The position numbers were made by a program, and so were the translations under genes. A stretch of DNA of 21,373 nt from an uncultured Bilophila sp. (GTDB taxonomy: Bacteria > Desulfobacterota > Desulfovibrionia > Desulfovibrionales > Desulfovibrionaceae): positions 1-21,373 of the forward strand of contig CAUHBW010000016.1 in NCBI GenBank assembly GCA_959604115.1, read 5' to 3'. Within the stretch, counting starts at the first letter, position 1; every line of letters starts with the position of its first letter. The notes under the pieces are model-generated. The model had not been told where the DNA came from, did no database searches, and saw nothing but the letters and a program-made list of their open reading frames with translations. Of this stretch, positions 1 through 6,634 are shown one piece after another.

Positions 1-60
1 CTCCCCCGTACCCCCTCCCCTCTCCTTCCCAAGACTTTCCCCCTTATAGAATCCCTGTCT
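1..60 (+). repeat. C-rich dispersed element, copy A
   Basis: The first 60 bases hold long C/T-rich tracts followed by CCCAAGACTTTCC (28-40) and GAATCCCTGTC (49-59). The same 13-mer recurs at 20720-20732 after qrcD, and a variant with the GAATCCCTGTC tail recurs on the minus strand at 2431-2480 after metY. This is probably a repeat lying at gene ends; its function is unknown. The gene that it follows here is outside the window. Confidence 0.5.
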
Positions 61-61
61 T

Positions 62-145
62 CGTTTTTTCGCGTGGGCGGAAGCACGGCCCCGAAACGCG
101 GCGGCGGAACCGATTGGCGTTTTTTCGCGTGGGTGGAAGAGCGGC
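62..145 (+). repeat. Direct repeat pair of 28 bp, 56 bp apart
   Basis: Positions 62-89 and 118-145 are copies with three mismatches, both starting CGTTTTTTCGCGTGGG. They lie upstream of the tRNA-Glu promoter. They could come from a local duplication or be paired regulatory sites; nothing in the sequence decides between these. Confidence 0.5.
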
Positions 146-220
146 GCGGGGTTGGTTTCTTTTTTAGGAAGCGCGGGAGGAAAAGATCGGCATGTTTTTG
201 ACGCCGTTTCGCCGTAACGC

Positions 221-249
221 TTGACAGGGACAGCGAATCCGACTACAGA
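221..249 (+). promoter_or_regulatory. Promoter of tRNA-Glu
   Basis: A perfect -35 box TTGACA (221-226) is followed after 17 bp by TACAGA (244-249), a weak -10 box. The predicted transcription start lies about 10 bases before the tRNA, which suits a tRNA precursor. Confidence 0.5.
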
Positions 250-265
250 CAGAAACGGATTCCAT

Positions 266-341
266 GTCACCATCGTCTATCCGGTTAGGACGGCGGCCTC
301 TCACGTCGCTAAGAGGGGTTCAAATCCCCTTGGTGACGCCA
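266..341 (+). tRNA. tRNA-Glu (anticodon CTC)
   Basis: A 76-nt cloverleaf with encoded CCA. The acceptor arm GTCACCA (266-272) pairs with TGGTGAC (331-337), followed by discriminator G and CCA. The anticodon stem GCGGC/GTCGC encloses the loop CTCTCAC, giving anticodon CTC. The T arm has stem AGGGG/CCCCT with loop TTCAAAT. The D-arm region, starting TCGTCTATCCGGTTAGGA, is typical of bacterial tRNA-Glu. A promoter lies just upstream and a terminator just downstream, so it is probably a single-gene transcript. Confidence 0.95.
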
Positions 342-351
342 GCGAATGCAT

Positions 352-383
352 AAGGGCCACATCGACAAGATGTGGCCCTTTTT
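352..383 (+). terminator. Intrinsic terminator of tRNA-Glu
   Basis: A perfect 10-bp stem GGGCCACATC (354-363) / GATGTGGCCC (369-378), loop GACAA, followed by five T residues. It begins 12 bases after the tRNA CCA. Confidence 0.9.
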
Positions 384-428
384 GCGTCCCGGTCCCCTGT
401 TCCGATCGGAGTGGTCGGGAGGAAAATG

Positions 429-463
429 AAAAAGGCCCCGCAACCTTTCGGATGCGGGGCCCT
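429..463 (-). terminator. Intrinsic terminator of the RRM gene
   Basis: On the minus strand GGCCCCGCA (434-442 on plus) pairs with TGCGGGGCC (453-461) and is followed by a T run (A run 429-433 on plus). It lies 14 bases past the stop codon of the RRM gene. It faces the tRNA-Glu terminator, so the two transcripts converge. Confidence 0.85.
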
Positions 464-476
464 TGCTTACTGGCGA

Positions 477-749
477 TTAATAGCGAGAGTAGGAAGGACG
501 AGCCTCACGGGGACGAGCTTCGTTCACCTTGAGGTTACGACCATTGAAGCTGAAGTTGTCCAGAGCTTCCACAGCGGCCTGGACCGCTTCGCTGGCAATT
601 TCCACGAAGCCGAAACCGCGGGCGCGGCCGGTTTCACGATCAGAGACGAGCTTCACGGAAGAGACTTCACCGTAAGGGGCGAACAGATCGCGAACATCAT
701 CTTCGGTAGCAGACCAGGGGAGATTGCCGACATAGAGAGACTTAGTCAT
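477..749 (-). CDS. Small RRM-type RNA-binding protein
   Basis: A 90-aa protein made of almost nothing but one RNA recognition motif. RNP2 is LYVGNLPW (residues 5-12) and RNP1 is RGFGFVEI (44-51), with the aromatic residues that stack on RNA bases; a short Arg- and Tyr-rich tail follows (PREARPSYSRY). Bacterial proteins of this size and layout are RNA-binding proteins, often cold-regulated, thought to act on mRNA structure; the exact targets are unknown. The gene has its own terminator, and a candidate promoter with an A/T-rich upstream tract sits about 80 bases before the start, leaving a moderately long 5' leader as is common for such genes. AAGG about ten bases before the ATG can serve as ribosome binding site. 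The family call is secure; the regulation is inferred. Confidence 0.93.
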   Translation of the reverse strand: MTKSLYVGNLPWSATEDDVRDLFAPYGEVSSVKLVSDRETGRARGFGFVEIASEAVQAAVEALDNFSFNGRNLKVNEARPREARPSYSRY

Positions 750-828
750 AAAAAAAGAGACCTTGCGTAAAAAAAGACTGTAAAGGCCAGCGCAGGAACT
801 CCATCAGCTCTCTGCACGGCGTGAAGAC

Positions 829-856
829 ACAATGCCCTGTTCCCGCAGGAAGTCAA
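829..856 (-). promoter_or_regulatory. Candidate promoter of the RRM gene
   Basis: On the minus strand TTGACT (851-856 on plus) is followed after 16 bp by CATTGT (829-834). The A/T tracts at 859-895 lie directly upstream of the -35 box and resemble an UP element. The -10 box is weak. Confidence 0.45.
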
Positions 857-954
857 GAATTTTTTTCTTTTTTTTAAAAAACTTATAAAAAGGAACACCG
901 TCTCCGGGCCATGAGTCCGAACAAAACCGCCATGTTGGTCTTCTTTTACCGCAT

Positions 955-1007
955 AAAAATATTTTGACGCCCGCACTCCGCCGCCTCGTGTTTTTCGGCG
1001 GACGCGG
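955..1007 (-). terminator. Probable terminator of the ATP-grasp gene
   Basis: On the minus strand a GC-rich stem (arms 997-1007 and 971-982 on plus, two wobble pairs and one bulge) is followed by a T-rich stretch (955-964). It lies about 60 bases past the stop codon of the ATP-grasp gene. Confidence 0.5.
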
Positions 1008-1068
1008 TGCCGGACCACCCGTTCAAGCTGTTTCCTCCTTGGTCGCCCCCTCCCCCATGTTCTCCCGT

Positions 1069-2217
1069 CTACTTCAAAAATTCCGTCAGATCGGACTGGA
1101 GAATGGCGTCCAGCTCCCCGGCGTGCGCGGCGTCGGTTTCCGTGAAGACGAACCCGAAGGCGGGCAGCTCGGGCACGTCCACCTTGCGGAGTTCAAGCAC
1201 CTTCTGAAAACGGGACGCCAGCAGATCGTAGTCGAAGGCCGAAGACGGCGGCAGGGACTTGGGTTTGTCCAGAATGACCATGCTATAGGTCTTCCCTTCG
1301 CGGCCCCGCAGGATGGACGCGAAGTCCGGCTTCACGTCGTTCACATAGCAGTCCACCGTGTTGATGCCGAAGGCGAAGTACGCCATGTCGGTAGTGCATA
1401 GCCCGGCGAAGCGCATGGCGTTGAATTCGATGGGCAGGATGCGGTCGCCCTCCACCCGCAGCTCCACGTGCGCGGGGAAGTCCCGGACGCCCATCAGTGC
1501 GTTGGCCTTGCGGAAAAACGCTTCAAAGCGGGCCTTGTTGGCTTCGATGACGTCCTTGCTCGTGAAATACAGGCGGTCGCTCACGTCGCTCAGGGAAGCG
1601 AACCGGTGCGTAAAGATGTTCAGGATGACGGGCTCGCCCGCGCCGTCGAAATACACGTCCACGGCGAATTCCTCGCCGGTGATGTACTCCTCCACGAGGA
1701 AGGAGGACTGGTCCACCACGCTCTCGGGAAAGTTGTCCCGCCGCTCGCGCAGGTTCCGTTCGATGTCCGCCACGGCGTCCGCCCAGTCCGCATCGGACGT
1801 GATCGTGTATACGCCGAGGCTGAAAAAGCCGACCGAAGGTTTGAGGATGAAGGGCTTCCTCCAGCCGCTCACGTCGGTCCCCGCCAGTTCGCCCACCGGA
1901 ATTTCCCGGAAGAAGAAATCCGGGTACATTCCCGCGAGCATGCGGCGCAGCGCGGCCTTGTCCTTCATGGCGTCGATGTGCCGGACGACCGGCAGGTCGC
2001 CGAGATGCGCGTGAATCCATTCCAGCGCGTTCTCAGAGGACGTGTACAGCCGCTCGCCGTTCCGGCAACGCCGTTCGGCCTCGGCGTCGTCCACGAGGCG
2101 CAGCGCATAGTCGCGGGCCAGCTCCGCCGTGAACGGGGTATCCAGCACCGGCTGCCCGCTCCGCTCAAGATAGCTCAGGAAATGTTTCGATACGTACGGC
2201 CTGTCCAGCAGGATCAT
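1069..2217 (-). CDS. ATP-grasp domain protein, substrate unknown
   Basis: A 382-aa protein with an ATP-grasp fold. Visible are FILKPSVGFFSLGV (123-136) with the nucleotide-binding Lys126, the strand and acidic cluster LVEEYITGEEFAVDV (174-188), and the metal-binding part PIEFNAMRFAG (262-272) with Glu264 and Asn266. ATP-grasp enzymes join a carboxylate to an amine or thiol through an acyl-phosphate. The N-terminal 80 residues match no family I recognise, so the substrate cannot be named. The start ATG at 2217 has GGAG eight bases upstream. The gene stands alone, with metY upstream on the same strand but more than 300 bases away, so an operon is not clear. It could be an amino-acid ligase or a carbamoyl-phosphate-synthase-like enzyme; the sequence does not decide. 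Confidence 0.85.
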   Translation of the reverse strand: MILLDRPYVSKHFLSYLERSGQPVLDTPFTAELARDYALRLVDDAEAERRCRNGERLYTSSENALEWIHAHLGDLPVVRHIDAMKDKAALRRMLAGMYPDFFFREIPVGELAGTDVSGWRKPFILKPSVGFFSLGVYTITSDADWADAVADIERNLRERRDNFPESVVDQSSFLVEEYITGEEFAVDVYFDGAGEPVILNIFTHRFASLSDVSDRLYFTSKDVIEANKARFEAFFRKANALMGVRDFPAHVELRVEGDRILPIEFNAMRFAGLCTTDMAYFAFGINTVDCYVNDVKPDFASILRGREGKTYSMVILDKPKSLPPSSAFDYDLLASRFQKVLELRKVDVPELPAFGFVFTETDAAHAGELDAILQSDLTEFLK

Positions 2218-2375
2218 GGGAACACTCCGGTAGGGTTAAAAAAATGAAGAGTCGGAAACGGAAAAAGAGGAACCTCAAGGGAAGAGCGAGGGAGCATCCC
2301 TCACGCTTCCACTTCCCTCCAAGCTCTCCCCAAACATTCGACCTTCGCCTCCTCACGACGCTCTCTCAATATAAC

Positions 2376-2398
2376 GAGAGGCCCCCTCTCCTTTTTTT
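2376..2398 (+). terminator. Terminator-like hairpin, plus strand
   Basis: GAGAGG (2376-2381) pairs with CCTCTC (2385-2390) and is followed by C and seven T residues. No plus-strand gene precedes it nearby, so it may stop antisense transcription or be a chance structure between the ATP-grasp gene and metY. Confidence 0.35.
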
Positions 2399-2430
2399 CA
2401 AGGGAGAAAAGCTGAAAACAGGGAAAGGCT

Positions 2431-2480
2431 CCCGACAGGGATTCAATAAAGTCGAAAGTGTTAGGGGGATGGGGGAGGGC
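2431..2480 (-). repeat. C-rich dispersed element, copy B
   Basis: Read on the minus strand, a C-rich tract is followed by ACACTTTCGACTTTATTGAAT and then CCCTGTC, closely matching the layout at 20-59 on the plus strand. It lies past the end of metY. The rest of the 2218-2559 gap has low-complexity C/T-rich sequence and small hairpins but no coding sequence I can support. Confidence 0.45.
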
Positions 2481-2499
2481 GCGAGCCGCACCGGCAGAT

Positions 2500-2549
2500 T
2501 TGGGGAGGGGGAAGACCTCCGTTTGGAAAAACCCCCTTCCCCTCCCCAA
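2500..2549 (-). terminator. G/C-rich inverted repeat after metY, possible terminator
   Basis: Left arm 2500-2514 and right arm 2536-2549 pair over 14 bp with one bulged base (TTGGGGAGGGGGAAG against CTTCCCCTCCCCAA). It starts 11 bases past the metY stop codon. No U run follows on the minus strand, so it may act as a processing barrier rather than a classic terminator. Confidence 0.45.
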
Positions 2550-2559
2550 TTTTCCTCTT

Positions 2560-3825
2560 CTACGCCTTCGCCAGAGCCTGATCCAGATCGGCGATGATGT
2601 CCTTGATATTTTCGATACCGACGGAGAGACGGACCATGCCGGGGGTGATCCCGGCGCTGACGAGCTGCTCGTCGGAGAGCTGGCGGTGGGTCGAGCTGGC
2701 GGGATGCAGCACGCAGGTGCGGATGTCCGCCACATGGACCAGCAGAGAGGCCATCTTGAGGCTGTCGATGAACCGCGCCCCGGCCTCGCGTCCGCCCTTG
2801 AGCGAGAAGGAAACCACGCCGCTGCACCCCTTGGGCAGATACTTGGCGGCCCGCTCCTTGTAGGGGTTGCCGTCCAGCGTGGGGTAGCTCACGGACTCGA
2901 TCTTGTCGTGCTTCGCCAGCCAGTGCGCCACGGCGTCGGCGTTCTCGCTATGGCGTTCGATGCGCAGCGGCAGGGTTTCGAGGCCCTGATTGATCAGGAA
3001 CGCCCCGAACGGGGTCTGGCACGCGCCCATGTCGCGCATGAGCTGCACGCGGGCCTTGGCGATGTACGCCGCCTTGCCGAACGTTTCCGTGTAGACGGTG
3101 CCGTGGTACGAGTCGTCGGGCGTGGTGAATTCCGGGAACTTGCCGTTCGTCCAGTCGAACGTGCCGCCGTCCACGACCACGCCGCCCATCTGGAGCGCGT
3201 GCCCGTCCATGTACTTGGTCGTCGAATGCACCACGATGTCCGCCCCGAATTCGATGGGCCGGCACAGCACCGGCGTGGCGAAGGTGTTGTCCACAATCAG
3301 CGGCACGCCGTTCTTGTGCGCGATGCGGGCGAACTTCTCGATGTCCAGGACGTCGATGCTCGGATTGGCGATGGTTTCGCCGAACAAGGCCTTTGTGTTG
3401 GGACGGAAGGCCGCCTGAATGTCATCCTCGGAGGCCTCGGGGTCCACGAAGGTCACTTCGATGCCGAGCTTCCTGAGGGTCACGGCGAACAGGTTGAGCG
3501 AACCGCCGTAGATGGCGGAGGAGCTGACGAAGTGATCGCCCGCCGAGGCGAGGGTCAGGATGGAAAACATGGACGCGGCCTGACCGGAGGACGTGCACAG
3601 GGCCCCTACCCCGCCTTCCAGCATGGCGATCTTCTGCTCCACGGCGTCCACGGTCGGGTTGGCGATGCGGGTGTAGAAGAAACCGGCTTCCTCAAGGTCG
3701 AACAGCTTGCTGACCTGCTCGGTGGATTCGTATTTGAACGTCGTGCTCTGACAGATGGGCAGCGTCTGCGGTTCGCCGTTTTTGGGGGAATAGCCGGCGT
3801 ACAGGCATTGCGTTTCGATTTCCAT
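2560..3825 (-). CDS. metY: O-acetylhomoserine sulfhydrylase (aminocarboxypropyltransferase)
   Basis: A 421-aa PLP enzyme of the Cys/Met metabolism family. It would make homocysteine from O-acetylhomoserine and sulfide in the cytosol, a fitting route in a sulfide-producing organism. The PLP-binding lysine is Lys204 in HSTTKYMDGH, the cofactor-phosphate loop is SSGQAA (79-84), and VDNTFATP (178-185) carries the conserved Asp179. The insertion after Lys204 (about residues 215-260) and the overall length are typical of the MetY branch, whereas MetB and MetC are nearer 380-400 aa. GGAGAAA precedes the ATG by six bases. A strong promoter and a 135-base leader lie upstream. Confusion with cystathionine gamma-synthase or beta-lyase is possible but unlikely given the insertion. 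Confidence 0.9.
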   Translation of the reverse strand: MEIETQCLYAGYSPKNGEPQTLPICQSTTFKYESTEQVSKLFDLEEAGFFYTRIANPTVDAVEQKIAMLEGGVGALCTSSGQAASMFSILTLASAGDHFVSSSAIYGGSLNLFAVTLRKLGIEVTFVDPEASEDDIQAAFRPNTKALFGETIANPSIDVLDIEKFARIAHKNGVPLIVDNTFATPVLCRPIEFGADIVVHSTTKYMDGHALQMGGVVVDGGTFDWTNGKFPEFTTPDDSYHGTVYTETFGKAAYIAKARVQLMRDMGACQTPFGAFLINQGLETLPLRIERHSENADAVAHWLAKHDKIESVSYPTLDGNPYKERAAKYLPKGCSGVVSFSLKGGREAGARFIDSLKMASLLVHVADIRTCVLHPASSTHRQLSDEQLVSAGITPGMVRLSVGIENIKDIIADLDQALAKA

Positions 3826-3960
3826 GACATTTCTCCGTTCAGGACTGTGTCCCCCGACCGCATCCGGCGGACGTTTCCCCCTTGCCGGAGACCGGTTTCC
3901 GGGAAAAAGGGCATGCCGTAAAGGGACTGTTAAAGGAGCGTGTCGCCACGCATTCGGGAG
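3826..3960 (-). promoter_or_regulatory. Structured 5' leader of metY
   Basis: The predicted metY transcript has about 130 untranslated bases with several hairpins. GCGTG-GCGA-CACGC has a GNRA tetraloop (3938-3951 on plus). Next is a CCGGA/TCCGG stem (near 3885-3902). Close to the start codon is a nested stem with arms GTCCGC and GCGG. Methionine genes are often controlled by SAM-sensing RNAs, but I could not match this leader to any SAM or SAH riboswitch class. Confidence 0.35.
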
Positions 3961-3988
3961 ACTATATTCCTATAGCTTGATATGTCAA
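3961..3988 (-). promoter_or_regulatory. Promoter of metY
   Basis: On the minus strand a perfect -35 box TTGACA (3983-3988 on plus) is followed after 16 bp by TATAGT (3961-3966). It is one of the best sigma-70 promoters in the window and drives the 135-base metY leader. Confidence 0.75.
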
Positions 3989-4010
3989 TTTAAAACCGTC
4001 CTCCCCATGT

Positions 4011-4039
4011 TCGACAAGGCGGGCGGCGCGGCGTATGCT
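4011..4039 (+). promoter_or_regulatory. Promoter of map
   Basis: TCGACA (4011-4016) and TATGCT (4034-4039) are separated by 17 bp, giving a start of transcription about 60 bases before the map ATG. It is divergent from the metY promoter, with 22 bp between the two -35 boxes. Confidence 0.5.
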
Positions 4040-4108
4040 GCCGGGGTCGGCATGTGGAATAGCGTAAGGTTACGGCTTGTTCCGCATCCGGAATTTCGTC
4101 AGGAGAAC

Positions 4109-4987
4109 ATGAACGTGGAACAGAAACGAAGCCGGAAGGCCCCAAGCTGGTGCGGCAGCCGCAAGCGCAGAGCGCTCCGCACGCCCTACGACGCCCAGAT
4201 CACCGAATACGCCCATCAAGGGCACATCGTCCCTCCCAGAAGCATTCTCAAGACGCCGGAACAGATCGAGCGCATCCGCGAAAGCGGCAAGGTCAACATC
4301 GCCGTGCTCGACTACGTGGCGGCGAACATCAAGGCGGGCATGACCACCGCCGAAGTGGACAGGCTGGTCTTTGAAAAGACGAAGGAACTCGGCGGAGTCC
4401 CCGCCCCGCTCGGCTACCGGGGCTTTCCCAAAAGCACCTGCACCTCCATCAACGAGGAAGTCTGCCACGGCATCCCGTCCGACGAGGTGGTGCTCAAGGA
4501 CGGCGACATCGTGAACGTGGACGTCTCCACCATCCTCGACAACTTTTTCTCCGACTCCTCGCGGATGTTCTGCATCGGCACGGTGAGCGAGGAAAAGCGG
4601 CAGCTCGTGAACGTGGCCCGCGAATGCGTCGAACTGGGGTTGCAGGAAGTGAAGCCGTGGGGCTTCCTCGGAGACATGGGACAGGCCGTGCACGACCACG
4701 CCAAAAAGCACGGCTATTCCGTGGTCCGCGAAGTCGGCGGGCACGGGGTGGGCGTCCGTTTCCATGAGGAACCCTTCGTCAGCTACGTCACCAAACGCGG
4801 CACCGACATGCTGCTGGTGCCGGGCATGATTTTCACCATCGAACCCATGATCAACATGGGCAAGGACGCCATCGTGCTCGACAAGGGCAACGGCTGGACC
4901 ATCCGCACGGCGGACGGCGCGCCCTCCGCCCAGTGGGAAATCATGGTGCTGGTCACCGAAGACGGCCACGAAGTGCTGGCCTACTGA
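4109..4987 (+). CDS. map: Type I methionine aminopeptidase
   Basis: A 292-aa protein that removes the initiator methionine from new proteins in the cytosol. The five metal ligands are in place: Asp138 (VNVDVS), Asp149 (FFSDSSRMF), His212 (GGHGVG), Glu245 (FTIEP) and Glu277 (AQWEIMV); substrate His120 lies in VCHGIP. The ATG at 4109 is chosen because AGGAG sits four bases upstream; the frame is open further upstream but has no supporting signal. The N-terminal 40 residues (basic, with one Cys) are an extension compared with the roughly 264-aa E. coli enzyme and resemble the extended variants seen in other bacteria and plastids; a ribosome-docking role would be inference. Transcription is divergent from metY. 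Confidence 0.93.
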   Translation: MNVEQKRSRKAPSWCGSRKRRALRTPYDAQITEYAHQGHIVPPRSILKTPEQIERIRESGKVNIAVLDYVAANIKAGMTTAEVDRLVFEKTKELGGVPAPLGYRGFPKSTCTSINEEVCHGIPSDEVVLKDGDIVNVDVSTILDNFFSDSSRMFCIGTVSEEKRQLVNVARECVELGLQEVKPWGFLGDMGQAVHDHAKKHGYSVVREVGGHGVGVRFHEEPFVSYVTKRGTDMLLVPGMIFTIEPMINMGKDAIVLDKGNGWTIRTADGAPSAQWEIMVLVTEDGHEVLAY

Positions 4988-5062
4988 GCAAACGGCGGAG
5001 AGAGTCCCCGAAGACCGCCGCCAAAGGTTTCCCGGAATGCTCCGCTGCGTGTGCCGAATCAT

Positions 5063-5093
5063 GCCGCGTCCGCCCGTGCCGGGCGGACGCGGC
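5063..5093 (+). other. Perfect 14-bp hairpin downstream of map
   Basis: GCCGCGTCCGCCCG (5063-5076) pairs fully with CGGGCGGACGCGGC (5080-5093) across the 3-base loop TGC. No U run follows, so it is not a classic terminator; it may stabilise the map mRNA 3' end. Confidence 0.55.
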
Positions 5094-5185
5094 CCGAGCC
5101 GCCGAGCGCGGGAGTCAGATCATGCGCCCCGAAAAAACCGCGCCGTCCCGAACGCCGCATTCTTCCGCCGCGCCGAAACGACGGA

Positions 5186-5219
5186 AAACGTCCGTAACCT
5201 TGACAGGTTACGGACGTTT
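5186..5219. terminator. Strong hairpin between map and the island, likely bidirectional terminator
   Basis: AAACGTCCGTAACC (5186-5199) and GGTTACGGACGTTT (5206-5219) form a perfect 14-bp stem with a 6-base loop. On the minus strand it is followed by TTTT, on the plus strand by TTT within the stem. It lies 20 bases beyond the left att site, where the terminator of an undisturbed tRNA-Ser would be expected. Confidence 0.65.
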
Positions 5220-5239
5220 CACAAATCCGAAAAAATATC

Positions 5240-5255
5240 TGGCGGAGGGGAGGGA
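5240..5255 (+). other. Left attachment site (att) of the island
   Basis: TGGCGGAGGGGAGGGA repeats the end of tRNA-Ser (CCA, discriminator, acceptor and part of the T stem; 15170-15186) except for one missing A. The G-rich sequence also resembles the G-rich gene-end tracts of this genome, so chance similarity is not excluded. The integrase position and the hairpin just outside support it. Confidence 0.6.
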
Positions 5256-5313
5256 GTAAAACTTTTCTATATCTCATTGTTTTTATATATTTTAAAAAAT
5301 CAAAAAAAATTAT

Positions 5314-5340
5314 GCACCCCGAAATGTACCCACAAAAAAA
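5314..5340 (+). repeat. Possible integrase arm-type site, left copy
   Basis: GCACCCCGAAATGTACCCAC followed by an A run resembles ATACCCCTGAATGACACCAC plus an A-rich stretch at 15036-15062, in the same orientation, each about 60-135 bases inside its island end. In the excised circle the two would flank the joined att site. This is inference from the layout. The surrounding 5256-5346 is A/T-rich and non-coding. Confidence 0.35.
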
Positions 5341-5346
5341 TTCCTC

Positions 5347-5574
5347 CTATTCTGCCGAGCGTCCCCGGTCTACATCGTACACTACCTCCGCAGGGCACAG
5401 ATCGAGCAGGGCGCGGCGCACTTCGCCCACGATGGCGAGATAGCAACTCGCCCGATCCGCGTCCTCAGAGGTAACGTCATTGCCGTCCGCCACGTTCCAT
5501 TGCAGCAGTTCGGCAAGTCCGTTCGTCAGGCTGTCCAGCCGCCGCCAAGCCTTCTTCTGTTCGCTACTCAGCAT
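5347..5574 (-). CDS. Hypothetical protein of the island, 75 aa
   Basis: A small acidic protein, mostly predicted helix (for example KAWRRLDSLTNGLAELLQW), with no family I recognise. Reality as a gene is supported by a near-perfect ribosome binding site AAGGAGG six bases before the ATG and by an 11-base overlap with the end of the 107-aa gene upstream. It is the last gene of a five-gene minus-strand operon. Its length and the helix-rich, Cys-containing style resemble the 61-aa neighbour two genes upstream, but I cannot show homology. Confidence 0.65.
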   Translation of the reverse strand: MLSSEQKKAWRRLDSLTNGLAELLQWNVADGNDVTSEDADRASCYLAIVGEVRRALLDLCPAEVVYDVDRGRSAE

Positions 5575-5887
5575 GGGCGGCCTCCTTCGGCTCTATCCTC
5601 AATACGCCGTCCGCTTCCTCAGGAAACAGCGTACTCAGCGGAAAGGGTAGCTCTCCGCAAGCAATCCGCAGCTTGTCTTGAAGAAGGCTGAATGTAAGCG
5701 ACAAGCCAATACGGAACCCGACAGAAGGTTCGGAGTCAGCGGCGAACGTATTGGACACGGCACCTTCAAGGAATACGGCAAGGTTTTGGGCATCCTCGAG
5801 AATTTCGGCCTTGGTGTTGTGCCGCAAACAAGAGGGGATGCTTTCCGCGTCCACAAAGTAGGGCTTGGTGCGGTTGGTCTGGTTCAT
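5564..5887 (-). CDS. Hypothetical protein of the island, 107 aa
   Basis: No family recognised. The protein is soluble and acidic, with a central stretch EILEDAQNLAVFLEGAV and a later FRIGLSLTFSLLQDKLRIA that look like amphipathic helices. The ribosome binding site AAGGAGGTG is ideal, five bases before the ATG. The start overlaps the stop of the 61-aa gene upstream by four bases (ATGA) and its end overlaps the 75-aa gene downstream by eleven, so the three are translationally coupled. An unknown accessory function such as host or helper-phage interaction would be guesswork. Confidence 0.7.
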   Translation of the reverse strand: MNQTNRTKPYFVDAESIPSCLRHNTKAEILEDAQNLAVFLEGAVSNTFAADSEPSVGFRIGLSLTFSLLQDKLRIACGELPFPLSTLFPEEADGVLRIEPKEAAHAE

Positions 5888-6069
5888 TCCGCACCTCCTT
5901 CCTCATCATTGAACGCTTCGCATTGCTCCACCTTGTCCAGCACCATTTCAAAGCCGCACAGGAAAGCAAGGCGGTCATGATCAGAGCTAGTGCCGACCCT
6001 TTGGAGGCAAGCGGCTTCAAGAAGAGCGATAGCTCCATACAGTTCGTCAAAGGCTTCTGCGCGAGTCAT
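5884..6069 (-). CDS. Hypothetical protein of the island, 61 aa
   Basis: A tiny acidic protein starting MTRAEAFDELYGAIALLEAA and ending in an acidic tail NDEEGGAE. It looks entirely helical, with three Cys residues. The start is taken at 6069 because this ATG overlaps the stop of the 73-aa gene in an ATGA junction and has GGGGGTG upstream; a longer reading of the same frame up to 6303 would overlap the whole neighbouring gene. Function unknown. Confidence 0.65.
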   Translation of the reverse strand: MTRAEAFDELYGAIALLEAACLQRVGTSSDHDRLAFLCGFEMVLDKVEQCEAFNDEEGGAE

Positions 6070-6287
6070 TCCGCACCCCCGGCAAGGAAGAGTTCGGGGA
6101 CGAGAGAAAAGGCCAGCATGAGGCCAAGGAAGGCCACCAGCGCGGCCCGGCAAGCGAAGACGCCGCAACGGGTGAGGGTGGAGGCCAGACGGTAGCGGAT
6201 GCGCGTAGCACGGGAGGAGAGAAGGAACCGGAGGAACGCCCGCGCATTGACGGCGGACGTGAGATAAGACAGACTGATTGCAGCCAT
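6066..6287 (-). CDS. Hypothetical small membrane protein of the island, 73 aa
   Basis: The N-terminal half is basic with several Arg and Ser residues; the C-terminal half holds one clear membrane segment (about residues 47-68, AALVAFLGLMLAFSLVPELFL). A basic N terminus before a single helix suggests the N terminus stays in the cytoplasm. GAGGTG lies about seven bases before the ATG. It is the first of four tightly overlapping genes downstream of the excisionase-like gene. Single-helix proteins of islands can be toxins, superinfection blockers or holin-like, but nothing here identifies which. Confidence 0.6.
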   Translation of the reverse strand: MAAISLSYLTSAVNARAFLRFLLSSRATRIRYRLASTLTRCGVFACRAALVAFLGLMLAFSLVPELFLAGGAE

Positions 6288-6317
6288 AATTCACACCTCG
6301 CATGTGAGTTTGGTTAG

Positions 6318-6351
6318 GCCCGGTTCGGGAGGTGGTACTCCTTTACCGGGC
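6318..6351. other. Branched inverted repeat between excisionase-like gene and small-gene cluster
   Basis: GCCCGGT (6318-6324) pairs with ACCGGGC (6345-6351), enclosing a second stem GGAG/CTCC. On the plus strand TGTTTTGTT follows, so it could weakly terminate plus-strand transcription or regulate the minus-strand mRNA between the two parts of the operon. Confidence 0.35.
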
Positions 6352-6362
6352 TGTTTTGTTGA

Positions 6363-6581
6363 TTACTCTTCGCTTTCGCCTTTTTCGGGCTTTCCACTGG
6401 CAAGCCATTGCTTCACGGCGTCGTGGTCAATGCGCCAGCCTACGCCCACCTTGCGCGCCGGGAGTCCGCCTTCTTGGATAGCCTTCAAAACAGTTTTTCT
6501 ATCCACCCGCAGCGCGGTGGCTGTTTCGTCAACAGTCATGCCCACGAGGGGCCAATCCGCTTTTTCAACCAACTTCATCAC
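6363..6581 (-). CDS. Excisionase-family helix-turn-helix protein
   Basis: A 71- or 72-aa winged-helix protein of the excisionase (Xis/MerR-like) type: MTVDETATALRVDRKTVLKA is the helix-turn-helix, followed by PARKVGVGWRIDHDAVKQWL, the wing and last helix typical of this family. Such proteins bind DNA and help excision or repress early genes. The SD GGGAGG sits unusually close to the GTG (6581) and ATG (6578) start candidates. It is the first gene behind a strong promoter, with the four small unknown genes downstream. Confidence 0.8.
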   Translation of the reverse strand: MMKLVEKADWPLVGMTVDETATALRVDRKTVLKAIQEGGLPARKVGVGWRIDHDAVKQWLASGKPEKGESEE

Positions 6582-6605
6582 CTCCCTTGTGTTAAGTGTA
6601 AAATC

Positions 6606-6634
6606 ACAATATAGGATTAAAACAGGTACGTCAA
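6606..6634 (-). promoter_or_regulatory. Promoter of the minus-strand excisionase/small-gene operon
   Basis: On the minus strand TTGACG (6629-6634 on plus) and TATTGT (6606-6611) are 17 bp apart. The transcript would start about 20 bases before the excisionase-like start codon. Confidence 0.65.

Noticed and set aside
746..1018. 90-codon minus-strand frame upstream of the RRM gene
   Set aside because: It runs through A/T tracts, the candidate promoter and a terminator; the product is low-complexity and has no ribosome binding site.
2458..3921. 487-codon plus-strand frame antisense to metY
   Set aside because: Shadow of a well-identified PLP enzyme, without any family signature.
3826..3960. 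SAM-I, SAM-II or SAH riboswitch in the metY leader
   Set aside because: The hairpins are present, but the conserved core sequences of these classes were not found by eye; kept only as an unassigned leader.
5063..5093. Intrinsic terminator of map
   Set aside because: The stem is perfect but a GC-rich sequence rather than a U tract follows; listed as a hairpin only.
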